From Hydractinia symbiolongicarpus (Eukaryota > Cnidaria > Hydrozoa > Anthoathecata > Hydractiniidae), in contig NC_079879.1 in assembly GCF_029227915.1 (NCBI RefSeq), positions 29,642,501-29,706,500 on the forward strand: a DNA stretch of 64,000 nucleotides. The letters are read 5' to 3'. This document shows, piece after piece, positions 25,834-37,444 of the stretch. Each line of letters opens with the position of its first letter. Positions within the stretch are counted from its first letter, which is position 1. Under the pieces are notes generated by a model. The model saw nothing but the letters and a program-made list of their open reading frames with translations, did no database searches and was not told the origin of the DNA. The translations under genes and the position numbers were made by a program.

Positions 25834-25838
25834 AATGA
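25834..25838. other. Orientation junction 1 (forward to inverted)
   Basis: Forward satellite ends at taacttaaaaa (25,835) and inverted satellite begins at tgaggcgctgaat. The intact version of the left side is at 61,300-61,320 (taacttaaaaattcgttcgg). The right side corresponds to inverted monomers such as about 30,704-30,760, which read gatgagacgctg at that point. The shared t at 25,836 is the only possible microhomology. In monomer phase, position about 203 forward is joined to about 132 inverted, so the palindrome has a spacer of about 69 nt (about 25,767-25,835). Confidence 0.9.
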
Positions 25839-26000
25839 GGCGCTGAATAAAAGAAGTTTAATCACCGGCAAACGAAAACCCGCGATTTCCCGTAAATCCC
25901 GCCTTGGCCCGTATAGTCAAAAGTATACAAAGAATGTACCCAGGGAGTAAACTCATTTCCCGAACGATTTTTTAAATTATTTTTTCACCACTAAAACGCA
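25837..26000 (-). repeat. Partial inverted monomer at junction 1
   Basis: A truncated inverted monomer with gaggcgctg, ttaatcaccggc, cccgccttggcc and gaatgtaccc. The same set, apart from the gaggcgctg variant, is at about 30,704-30,870, and a relative is at about 34,150-34,310. It is the distal end of the inverted block. Confidence 0.8.
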
Positions 26001-29000
26001 TGGACTTGTAGTTTTCAAAAATGTTTTTAATTTTGATGAGACGCTGAATAAAAGAAGTTTAATCGCCGGCAAACGAAAACCTGCGATTTCCCGTAAATCC
26101 CGGACTCGGCCCGTATAGTCAAAAGTATACAAAGAAAGTACCCAGGGAGTAAACTCATTTCCAGAACGATTTTTTAAATTATTTTTTGACCACTAAAACG
26201 CATGAGACTTGAAGTTTTCAAAAATGTTTTCATTTTTGATGAGACGCTGAATATAAGAAGTTTAATCGCCGGCAAACAAAAACCCGCGATTTCCCGTAAA
26301 TCCCGGACTCGGCCCGTATAGTCAAAAGTATACAAGGAAAGTACCCAGTGAGTAAACTTATTTCAAGAACGAATTTTTAAATTATTTTTTCACCACTAAA
26401 ACGCATGAGACTTGTAGTTTTTAAAATTGTTTTCATTTTTGATGAGACGCTGAATAAAAGAAGTTTAATCGCCGGCAATCAAAAACCTGCGATTTCCCGT
26501 AAATCCCGGACTCGGCCCGTATAGTCCAAAGTATACAAAGAAAGTACCCAGGGAGTAAACTCATTTCCCGAACGATTTTTTAATTTTTTTTTTTACCACT
26601 AAAACGCATGAGACTTGTAGTTTTCAAAAATGTTTTCATTTTTGATGAGAAGCTTGATGAAAGAATTTTAATCGCCGGCAAACGAAAACCCGCGATTTCC
26701 CGTAAATCCCGGGCTTGGCCCGTATAGTCGAATGTATACAAAGAAAGTACCCTGTGAGTAAACTCATTTCCAAAACGATTTTTTAAATTATTTTTTCACC
26801 ACTAAAACGGATGAGACTTGTAGTTTTCAGAAATGTTTTCATTTTTGATGAGACGCTTAATGAAAGCGGTTTAATCGCCGGCAAACGAAAACCCGCGATT
26901 TCCCGTAAATCCCGGTCTTAGCCCGTATAGTCGAATGTATACAAAGAAAGTACCCTGCGAGTAAACCCATTTCCAAAACGATTTTTTAAATTATCTTTTC
27001 ACCACTAAAACGCATGAGACTTGTAGTTTTCAAAAATGTTTTCATTTTTGATGAGACGCTGAATAAAAGAAGTTTAATCGCCGGCAAACAAAAATCCGCG
27101 ATTTTCCGTAAATCCCGGACTCGGCCCGTATAGTCAAAAGTATACAAAGAAAGTACCCAGGGAGTAAACTCATTTCCCGAACGATTTTTTAAATTATTTT
27201 TTCAGCACTAAAACGCATGAGACTTGTAGTTTTTAAAAATGTTTTCATTTTTAATGAGATGCTGAATAAAAAAAGTTTAATCGCCGGCAAACGAAAACCC
27301 GCGATTTCCCCTAAATCCCGGGCTTGGCTCGTATAGTCAAAAGTATACAAAGAAAGTACCCAGGGAGTAAACTCATTTCCCGAACGATTTTTTAAATTAT
27401 TTTTTCACCACTAAAACGCATGGACTTGTAGTTTTCAAAAATGTTTTTATTTTTGATTAGACGCTGAATAAAAGAAGTTTAATCGCCGGCAAACGAAAAC
27501 CTGCGATTTCCCGTAAATCCCGGACTCGGCCCGTATAGTCAAAAGTATACAAAGAAAGTACCCAGGGAGTAAACTCATTTCCAGAACGATTTTTTAAATT
27601 ATTTTTTGACCACTAAAACGCATGAGACTTGAAGTTTTCAAAAATGTTTTCATTTTTGATGAGACGCTGAATATAAGAAGTTTAATCGCCGGCAAACAAA
27701 AACCCGCGATTTCCCGTAAATCCCGGACTAGGCCCGTATAGTCAAAAGTATACAAGGAAAGTACCCAGTGAGTAAACTTATTTCAAGAACGAATTTTTAA
27801 ATTATTTTTTCACCACTAAAACGCATGAGACTTGTAGTTTTTAAAATTGTTTTCATTTTTGATGAGACGCTGAATAAAAGAAGTTTAATCGCCGGCAATC
27901 AAAAACCTGCGATTTCCCGTAAATCCCGGACTCGGCCCGTATAGTCCAAAGTATACAAAGAAAGTACCCAGGGAGTAAACTCATTTCCCGAACGATTTTT
28001 TAATTTTTTTTTTTACCACTAAAACGCATGAGACTTGTAGTTTTCAAAAATGTTTTCATTTTTGATGAGAAGCTTGATGAAAGAATTTTAATCGCCGGCA
28101 AACGAAAACCCGCGATTTCCCGTAAATCCCGGGCTTGGCCCGTATAGTCGAATGTATACAAAGAAAGTACCCTGTGAGTAAACTCATTTCCAAAACGATT
28201 TTTTAAATTATTTTTTCACCACTAAAACGGATGAGACTTGTAGTTTTCAGAAATGTTTTCATTTTTGATGAGACGCTTAATGAAAGCAGTTTAATCGCCG
28301 GCAAACGAAAACCCGCGATTTCCCGTAAATCCCGGTCTTAGCCCGTATAGTCGAATGTATACAAAGAAAGTACCCTGCGAGTAAACCCATTTCCAAAACG
28401 ATTTTTTAAATTATCTTTTCACCACTAAAACGCATGAGACTTGTAGTTTTCAAAAATGTTTTCATTTTTGATGAGACGCTGAATAAAAGAAGTTTAATCG
28501 CCGGCAAACAAAAATCCGCGATTTTCCGTAAATCCCGGACTCGGCCCGTATAGTCAAAAGTATACAAAGAAAGTACCCAGGGAGTAAACTCATTTCCCGA
28601 ACGATTTTTTAAATTATTTTTTCAGCACTAAAACGCATGAGACTTGTAGTTTTTAAAAATGTTTTCATTTTTAATGAGACGCTGAATAAAAAAAGTTTAA
28701 TCGCCGGCAAACGAAAACCCGCGATTTCCCCTAAATCCCGGGCTTGGCTCGTATAGTCAAAAGTATACAAAGAAAGTACCCAGGGAGTTAACTCATTTCC
28801 CGAACGATTTTTTAAATTATTTTTTCACCACTAAAACGCATGGACTTGTAGTTTTCAAAAATGTTTTTATTTTTGATTAGACGCTGAATAAAAGAAGTTT
28901 AATCGCCGGCAAACGAAAACCTGCGATTTCCCGTAAATCCCGGACTCGGCCCGTATAGTCAAAAGTATACAAAGAAAGTACCCAGGGAGTAAACTCATTT

Positions 29001-30260
29001 CCAGAACGATTTTTTAAATTATTTTTTGACCACTAAAACGCATGAGACTTGAAGTTTTCAAAAATGTTTTCATTTTTGATGAGACGCTGAATATAAGAAG
29101 TTTAATCGCCGGCAAACAAAAACCCGCGATTTCCCGTAAATCCCGGACTCGGCCCGTATAGTCAAAAGTATACAAGGAAAGTACCCAGTGAGTAAACTTA
29201 TTTCAAGAACGAATTTTTAAATTATTTTTTCACCACTAAAACGCATGAGACTTGTAGTTTTTAAAATTGTTTTCATTTTTGATGAGACGCTGAATAAAAG
29301 AAGTTTAATCGCCGGCAATCAAAAACCTGCGATTTCCCGTAAATCCCGGACTCGGCCCGTATAGTCCAAAGTATACAAAGAAAGTACCCAGGGAGTAAAC
29401 TCATTTCCCGAACGATTTTTTAATTTTTTTTTTTACCACTAAAACGCATGAGACTTGTAGTTTTCAAAAATGTTTTCATTTTTGATGAGAAGCTTGATGA
29501 AAGAATTTTAATCGCCGGCAAACGAAAACCCGCGATTTCCCGTAAATCCCGGGCTTGGCCCGTATAGTCGAATGTATACAAAGAAAGTACCCTGTGAGTA
29601 AACTCATTTCCAAAACGATTTTTTAAATTATTTTTTCACCACTAAAACGGATGAGACTTGTAGTTTTCAGAAATGTTTTCATTTTTGATGAGACGCTTAA
29701 TGAAAGCGGTTTAATCGCCGGCAAACGAAAACCCGCGATTTCCCGTAAATCCCGGTCTTAGCCCGTATAGTCGAATGTATACAAAGAAAGTACCCTGCGA
29801 GTAAACCCATTTCCAAAACGATTTTTTAAATTATATTTTCACCACTAAAACGCATGAGACTTGTAGTTTTCAAAAATGTTTTCATTTTTGATGAGACGCT
29901 GAATAAAAGAAGTTTAATCGCCGGCAAACAAAAATCCGCGATTTTCCGTAAATCCCGGACTCGGCCCGTATAGTCAAAAGTATACAAAGAAAGTACCCAG
30001 GGAGTAAACTCATTTCCCGAACGATTTTTTAAATTATTTTTTCAGCACTAAAACGCATGAGACTTGTAGTTTTTAAAAATGTTTTCATTTTTAATGAGAC
30101 GCTGAATAAAAAAAGTTTAATCGCCGGCAAACGAAAACCCGCGATTTCCCCTAAATCCCGGGCTTGGCTCGTATAGTCAAAAGTATACAAAGAAAGTACC
30201 CAGGGAGTAAACTCATTTCCCGAACGATTTTTTAAATTATTTTTTCACCACTAAAACGCA
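26001..30260 (-). repeat. 7-mer HOR, three 1,420-bp copies
   Basis: Copies 26,001-27,420, 27,421-28,840 and 28,841-30,260 begin at tggacttgta. A fourth partial copy runs from 30,261 to about 30,410. They share gacttgaagtttt, gctgaatataagaag, acttatttcaagaacg, cggcaatcaaaaacc, agaagcttgatgaaag, cggtcttagcccg and cccctaaatcccggg. By eye only a few sites differ, such as gagatgctg in the first against gagacgctg in the next. This is among the most homogeneous blocks in the window. Confidence 0.93.
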
Positions 30261-30869
30261 TGGACTTGTAGTTTTCAAAAATGTTTTTATTTTTGATTAG
30301 ACGCTGAATAAAAGAAGTTTAATCGCCGGCAAACGGAAACCTGCGATTTCCCGTAAATCCCGGACTCGGCCCTTTTAGTCAAAAGTATACAAAGAAAGTA
30401 CCCAGGGAGTAAACTCATTTCCAGAACGATTTTTTAAATTATTTTTTCACCACTAAAACGCATGAGACTTGAATTTTTTAGAAATGTTTTCATTTTTGAT
30501 GAGACGCTTAATGAAAGTGGTTTAATCGCCGGCAAACTAAAATCCGCGATTTCCCGTAAAACCTGGACTCGGCCCGTATAGTCAAAAGTATACAAAGAAA
30601 GTACCCAGGGAGTAAACTCATTTCCCGAAGGATTTTTTAAATTATTTTTTAACCACTAAAACGCATGAGACTTGTAGTTTTTAAAAATGTTTTCATTTTT
30701 GATGAGACGCTGAATAAAAGAAGTTTAATCACCGGCAAACGAAAACCCGCGATTTCCCGTAAATCCCGCCTTGGCCCGTATAGTCAAAAGTATACAAAGA
30801 ATGTACCCAGGGAGTAAACTCATTTCCCGAACGATTTTTTTAAATTATTTTTTCACCACTAAAACGCAT
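30261..30869 (-). repeat. Transitional inverted monomers
   Basis: Begins as a fourth 1,420-bp copy, then changes to a cggcaaactaaaatcc with aaaacctggac monomer (about 30,530-30,560) and an aatcaccggc with cccgccttggcc monomer (about 30,728-30,780) matching the end of the inverted block at 25,855. Only satellite is present. Confidence 0.75.
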
Positions 30870-32487
30870 GGACTTGTAGTTTTCAAAAATGTTTTTATTT
30901 TTGATGAGACGCTGAATAAAAGAAGTTTAATCGCCGGCAAACGAAAACCTGCGATTTCCCGTAAATCCCGGACTCGGCCCGTATAGTCAAAAGTATACAA
31001 AGAAAGTACCCAGGGAGTAAACTCATTTCAAGAACGATTTTTTAAATTATTTTTTCACCACTAAAACGCATGAAACTTGAAGTTTTCAAAAATGTTTTCA
31101 TTTTTGATGAGACGCTGAATATAAGAAGTTTAATCGCCGCAAACAAAAACCCGCGATTTCCCGTAAATCCCGGACTCGGCCCGTATAGTCAAAAGTATAT
31201 AAGGAAAGTACCCAGTGAGTAAACTTATTTCCCGAACGAATTTTTAAATTATTTTTTCACCACTAAAACGCATGAGACTTGTAGTTTTTAAAATTGTTTT
31301 CATTTTTGATGAGACGCTGAATAAATGAAGTTTAATCGCCGGCAATCAAAAACCTGCGATTTCCCGTAAATCCCGGACTCGGCCCGTATAGTCCAAAGTA
31401 TACAAAGAAAGTACCCAGGTAGTAAACTCATTTCCCGAACGATTTTTTAAATTATTTTTTCACCACTAAAACGCATGAGACTTGTAGTTTTTAAAAATGT
31501 TTTCATTTTTGATGAGACATTTAATGAAAGAGGTTTAATCGCCGGCAAACGAAATCCCGCGATTTCCCGTAAATCCCGGGCTTGGCCCGTATAGTCGAAT
31601 GTATACAAAGAAAGTACCCAGGGAGTAAACTCATTTCCCGAACGATTTTTTATTTTTTTTTTTACCACTAAAACGCATGGACTTGTAGTTTTCAAAAATG
31701 TTTTTATTTTTGATGAGACGCTGAATAAAAGAAGTTTAATCGCCGGCAAACGAAAACCTGCGATTTCCCGTAAATCCCGGACTCGGCCCGTATAGTCAAA
31801 AGTATACAAAGAAAGTACCCAGGGAGTAAACTCATTTCAAGAACGATTTTTTAAATTATTTTTTCACCACTAAAACGCATGAAACTTGAAGTTTTCAAAA
31901 ATGTTTTCATTTTTGATGAGACGCTGAATATAAGAAGTTTAATCGCCGCAAACAAAAACCCGCGATTTCCCGTAAATCCCGGACTCGGCCCGTATAGTCA
32001 AAAGTATATAAGGAAAGTACCCAGTGAGTAAACTTATTTCCCGAACGAATTTTTAAATTATTTTTTCACCACTAAAACGCATGAGACTTGTAGTTTTTAA
32101 AATTGTTTTCATTTTTGATGAGACGCTGAATAAATGAAGTTTAATCGCCGGCAATCAAAAACCTGCGATTTCCCGTAAATCCCGGACTCGGCCCGTATAG
32201 TCCAAAGTATACAAAGAAAGTACCCAGGTAGTAAACTCATTTCCCGAACGATTTTTTAAATTATTTTTTCACCACTAAAACGCATGAGACTTGTAGTTTT
32301 TAAAAATGTTTTCATTTTTGATGAGACATTTAATGAAAGAGGTTTAATCGCCGGCAAACGAAATCCCGCGATTTCCCGTAAATCCCGGGCTTGGCCCGTA
32401 TAGTCGAATGTATACAAAGAAAGTACCCAGGGAGTAAACTCATTTCCCGAACGATTTTTTAATTTTTTTTTTACCACTAAAACGCAT
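30870..32487 (-). repeat. 4-mer HOR, two 809-bp copies
   Basis: Copies 30,870-31,678 and 31,679-32,487. Shared sites are catgaaacttgaag, gaatataagaag (31,119 and 31,928), aatcgccgcaaac, gtatataaggaaag, gaataaatgaag, cccaggtagtaaac and gagacatttaatg. The two are nearly identical by eye. The unit looks like a shortened relative of the 1,420-bp 7-mer because it keeps the order of several of its monomers. Confidence 0.9.
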
Positions 32488-34890
32488 GAGACTTGTAGTT
32501 TTCAAAAATGTTTTCATTTTTGATGAGAAGCTTGATGAAAGAAGTTTAATCGCCGGCAAACGAAAACCCGCGATTTCCCGTAAATCCCGGGCTTGGCCCG
32601 TATAATCGAATGTATACAAAGAAAGTACCCTGTGAGTAAACTCATTTCCCGAACGATTTTTTAAATTATTTTTTCACCACTAAAACGGATGAGACTTGTA
32701 GTTTTCAAAAATGTTTTCATTTTTGATGAGACGCTGAATAAAAGAAGTTTAATCGCCGGCAAACAAAAATCCGCAATTTCCCGTAAATCCCGGACTCGGC
32801 CCGTATAGTCAAAATTATACAAAGAAAGTACCCAGGGAGTAAACTCATTTCCCGAACGATTTTTTAAATTATTTTTTCACCACTAAAACGCATGAGACTT
32901 GTAGTTTTCAAAAATGTTTTCATTTTTGATGAGACGCTTAATGAAAGAGGTTTAATCGCCGGCAAACGAAAACCCGCGATTTCCCGTAAATCTCAGGCTT
33001 ATCCGGTATAGTCGAATGTATACAATGAAAGCACCCTGTGAGTAAACTCATTTCCAGAAAGATTTTTTAAATTATTTTTTCACCACTAAAACGCATAAGA
33101 CTTGTAGTTTTTAAAAATGTTTTCATTTTTAATGAGACGCTGAATAAAAAAAGTTTAATCGCCGGCAAACCAAAACCCGCGATTTCCCGTAAATCCCGGG
33201 CTTGGCTCGTATAGTCAAAAGTATACAAAGGAAGTACCCAGGGAGTAAACTCATTTCCCAAACGATTTTTTAATTTTTTTTTTCACCACTAAAACGCATG
33301 GACTTGTAGTTTTCAAAAATGTTTTCATTTTTGATGAGACGCTGAATAAAAGAAGTTTAATCGCCGGCAAACGAAAACCTGCGATTTCCCGTAAATCCCG
33401 GGCTTGGCCCGTATAGTCGAATGTATACAATGAAAGTACCCTGTGAGTAAACTCATTTCCAGAAAGATTTTTAAAATTATTTTTTCACACTAAAACGCAT
33501 AAGACTTGTAGTTTTTAAAAATGTTTTCATTTTTAATGAGACGCTGAATAAAAAAAGTTTAATCGCCGGCAAACGAAAACCCGCGATTTCCCGTAAATCC
33601 CGGACGCGGCCCGTATAGTCAAAAGTATACAAAGAAAGTACCCAGGGAGTAAACTCATTTCCAGAACGATTTTTTAAATTTTTTTTTCACCACTAAAACG
33701 CATGGACTTGTAGTTTTCAAAAATGTTTTCATTTTTGGTGAGACGCTGAATAAAAGAAGTTTAATCGCCGGCAAACGAAAACCTGCGATTTCCCGTAAAT
33801 CCCGGGCTTGGCCCGTATAGTCGAATGTATACAATGAAAGTACCCTGTGAGTAAACTCATTTCCAGAAAGATTTTTTAAATCATTTTTTCACCACTAAAA
33901 CGCATAAGACTTGTAGTTTTTAAAAATGTTTTCATTTTTAATGAGAAGCTGAATAAAAAAAGTTTAATCGCCGGCAAACGAAAACCCGCGATTTCCCGTA
34001 AATCCCGGGCTTGGCTCGTATAGTCAAAAGTATACAAAGAAAGTACCCAGGGAGTAAACTCATTTCCTGAACGATTTTTTAAATTATTTTTTCACCACTA
34101 AAACGCATGGACTTGTAGTTTTCAAAAATGTTTTTATTTTTGATGAGACGCTGAATAAAAGAAGTTTAATCACCGGCAAACGAAAACCCGCGATTTCCCG
34201 TAAATCCCGATTTGGCCCGTATAGTCAAAAGTATACAAAGAATGTACCCAGGGAGTAAACTTATTTCCCGAACGATTTTTTAAATTATTTTTTCACCACT
34301 AAAACGCATGGACTTGTAGTTTTCAAAAATGTTTTTATTTTTGATGAGACGCTGAATAAAAGAAGTTTAATCGCCGGCAAACGAAAACCTGCGATTTCCC
34401 TTAAATCCCGGACTCGGCCCGTATAGTCAAAAGTATACAAAGAAAGTACCCAGGGAGTAAACTCATTTCCAGAACGATTTTTTAAATTATTTTTTCACCA
34501 CTAAAACGCATAAGACTTGTAGTTTTTAAAAATGTTTTCATTTTTGATGAGACGCTGAATAAAAGAAGTTTAATCGCCGGCAAACGAAAACCCGCGATTT
34601 CCCGTAAATCCCGGCTTGGCCCGTATAGTCAAAAGTATACAAAGAAAGTACCCAGGGAGTAAACTCATTTCCCGAACGATTTTTTAAATTATTTTTTCAC
34701 CACTAAAACGCATGAGACTTGTAGTTTATAAAAATGTTTTCATTTTTAATGTGACGCTGAATAGAAGAAGTTTAATCGCCGGCAAACGAAAACCTGCGAT
34801 TTCCTGTAAATCCTGGACTCGGCCCGTATAGTCAAAAGTATACAAATAAAGTACCCAGGGAGTAAACTCATTTCCCAAACGATTTTTTAA
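32488..34890 (-). repeat. Inverted dimer-like stretch (about 405 bp) and mixed monomers
   Basis: The marker ccagaaagattttt occurs at 33,054, 33,459 and 33,863, with spacings of 405 and 404 bp, so a short dimer array spans about 32,880-34,090. After it come mixed types including an aatcaccggc with cccgatttggcc monomer (about 34,169-34,218). A single 1-bp loss (tttcacactaaaac, about 33,484) is seen. There is no other sequence class. Confidence 0.8.
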
Positions 34891-35519
34891 ATTATTATTT
34901 CACCACTAAAGCCCATAAGACTTGTAGTTTTTAAAAATGTTTTCATTTTTGATGAGACGCTGAATAAAAGATGTTTAATCGCCGGCAAACGAAAACCTGC
35001 GATTTCCCGTAAATCCCGGACTCGGCCCGTATAGGCAAAAGTATACATGGAAAGTACCCAGTGAGTAAACTCATTTCCCGAACGAATTTTTAAATTATTT
35101 TTTCACCACTAAAACGCATGAGACTTGTAGTTTTCAAAAATGTTTTCATTTTTGATGAGACGCTGAATAAAAGAAGTTTAATCGCCGGCAAACGAAAACC
35201 TGCGATTTCCTGTAAATCCTGGACTCGGCCCGTATAGTCAAAAGTATACAAATAATGTACCCAGGGAGTAAACTCATTTCCCAAACGATTTTTTAAATTA
35301 TTATTTCACCACTAAAGCCCATGAGACTTGTAGTTTTTAAAAATGTTTTCATTTTTGATGAGACGCTAAATAAAAGATGTTTAATCGCCGGCAAACGAAA
35401 ACCCGCGATTTCCCGTAAATCCCGGACGCGGCCCGTATAGTCAAAAGTATACATGGAAAGTACCCAGTGAGTAAACTCATTTCCCGAACGAATTTTTAAA
35501 TTATTTTTTCACCACTAAA
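34891..35519 (-). repeat. Short inverted 2-mer HOR (406 bp)
   Basis: The inverted marker ctaaagcccat lies near 34,908 and 35,314, 406 bp apart, alternating with gaacgaatttttaaatt monomers. These are the reverse complements of the two halves of the 13.5-16.9 kb dimer. The dimer family therefore exists in both orientations. Confidence 0.82.
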
Positions 35520-37141
35520 ACGCATGAGACTTGTAGTTTTCAAAAATGTTTTCATTTTTGATGAGACGTTGAATAAAAGAAGTTTAATCGCCGGCAAACG
35601 AAAACCTGCGATTTCCCGTAAATCCCGGACTCGGCCCTTATAGTCAAAAGTATACAAAGAAAGTACCCAGGGTGTAAACTCATTTCCCGAACGATTTTTT
35701 AAATTATTTTTTCACCACTAAAACGCATGAGACTTGTAGTTTTCAAAAATGTTTTCATTTTTGATGAGACGCTGAATAAAAGAAGTTTAATCGCCGGCAA
35801 ACGAAAACCTGCGATTTCCCGTAAATCCCGGACTCGGCCTGTATAGTCAAAAGTATACAAAGAAAGTACCCAGGGAGTAAACTCATTTCTCAAACGATTT
35901 TTTAAATAACTATTTCACCACTAAAGCCCATGAGACTTGTAGTTTTTAAAAATGTTTTCATTTTTGATGAGACGCTGAATAAAAGAAGTTTAATCGCCGG
36001 CAAACGAAAACCCGCCATTTCCCGTAAACCCCGGACTCGGCCCGTATAGTCAAAAGTATACAAAGAAAGTACCCAGGGAGTAAACTCATTTCCCAAACGA
36101 TTTTTTAAATTTTTTTTCACCACTAAAACGCATGAGACTTGTAGTTTTTCAAAAATGTTTTCATTTTTGATGGGACGCTGAATAAAAGAGGTTTAATCGC
36201 CGGCAAACGAAAACCCGCCATTTCCCGTAAACCCCGGACTCGGCCCGTATAGTCAAAAGTATACAAAGAAAGTACCCAGGGTGTAAACTCATTTCCCGAA
36301 CGATTTTTTAAATTTTTTTTCACCACTAAAACGCATGAGGCTTGTAGTTTTCAAAAATGTTTTCATTTTTGATGAGACGCTGAATAAAAGAAGTTTAATC
36401 GCCGGCAAACGAAAACCTGCGATTTCCCGTAAATTCCGGACTCGGCCCTTATAGTCAAAAGTATACAAAGAAAGTACCCATGGTGTAAACTCATTTCCCG
36501 AACGATTTTTTAAATTATTTTTTCACCACTAAAACGCATGAGACTTGTAGTTTTCAAAAATGTTTTCATTTTTGATGAGACGCTGAATAAAAGAAGTTTA
36601 ATCGCCGGGAAACGAAAACCTGCGATTTCCCGTAAATCCCGGACTCGGCCTGTATATTCAAAAGTATACAAAGAAAGTACCCAGGGAGTAAACTCATTTC
36701 TCAAACGATTTTTTAAATAACTATTTCACCACTAAAGCCCATGAGACTTGTAGTTTTTAAAAATGTTTTCATTTTTGATGAGACGCTGAATAAAAGAAGT
36801 TTAATCGCCGGCAAACGAAAACCCGCCATTTCCCGTAAACCCCGGACTCGGCCCGTATAGTCAAAAGTATACAAAGAAAGTACCCAGGGAGTAAACTCAT
36901 TTCCCGAACGATTTTTTAAATTTTTTTTCACCACTAAAACGCATGAGACTTGTAGTTTTTCAAAAATGTTTTCATTTTTGATGGGACGCTGAATAAAAGA
37001 GGTTTAATCGCCGGCAAACGAAAACCCGCCATTTCCCGTAAACCCCGGACTCGGCCCGTATAGTCAAAAGTATACAAAGAAAGTACCCAGGGTGTAAACT
37101 CATTTCCCGAACGATTTTTTAAATTCTTTTTTCACCACTAA
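35520..37141 (-). repeat. 4-mer HOR, two 811-bp copies
   Basis: Matching sites 811 bp apart include ggcccttatagtc (about 35,633 and 36,444), ggtgtaaactc, tttctcaaacg, aaataactatttcacc, ttttgatgggacgctg and cataaagaggttt-type variants. Differences by eye are few, such as aaattccgg for aaatcccgg and tgtatattc for tgtatagtc. Edges are approximate. Confidence 0.85.
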
Positions 37142-37444
37142 AACGCATGAGGCTTGTAGTTTTCAAAAATGTTTTCATTTTTGATGAGACGCTGAATAAA
37201 AGTAGTTTAATCGCCGGCAAACGAAAACCTGCGCTTTCCCGTAAATCCCGGACTCGGCCGGTATAGTCAAAAATATACAAAGAAAGTACCCAGGGAGTAA
37301 ACTCATTTCCCAAACGATTTTTTAAATTATTATTCCACCACTAAAGCCCATGAGACTTGTAGTTTTCAAAAATGTTTTCATTTTTGATGAGACGCTGAAT
37401 AAAAGAAGTTTAATCGCCGGCAAACGAAAACCCGCGAATTCCCG
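37142..37444 (-). repeat. Transitional inverted monomers
   Basis: About 1.5 monomers between two HOR blocks. They include a gcgctttccc, ggccggtatag and aaaatatacaaag type and a tattattccaccact type. They are satellite only. Confidence 0.75.

Larger units (their letters stand above)
1..25836 (+). repeat. 203-bp satellite array, forward block
   Basis: About 127 head-to-tail monomers of 202-203 bp. Landmarks in each monomer, counted from atcgttcggg as phase 1, are: gtatac near phase 41, the GC-rich stem cgggc...gtccg at phases 58-70, ttacgggaaatcgcggg at 75-91, the tgccggcgat box at 100-109, an A/T dyad at 135-156, and an A-rich tail at 185-203. Marker variants recur at spacings that are whole multiples of about 203, which establishes both the monomer and its higher-order organisation. 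No non-satellite sequence was found anywhere in the block. The left end is cut by the window inside a monomer. The family is not one I recognise; the organisation is typical of eukaryotic centromeric or heterochromatic satellites. Confidence 0.97.
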
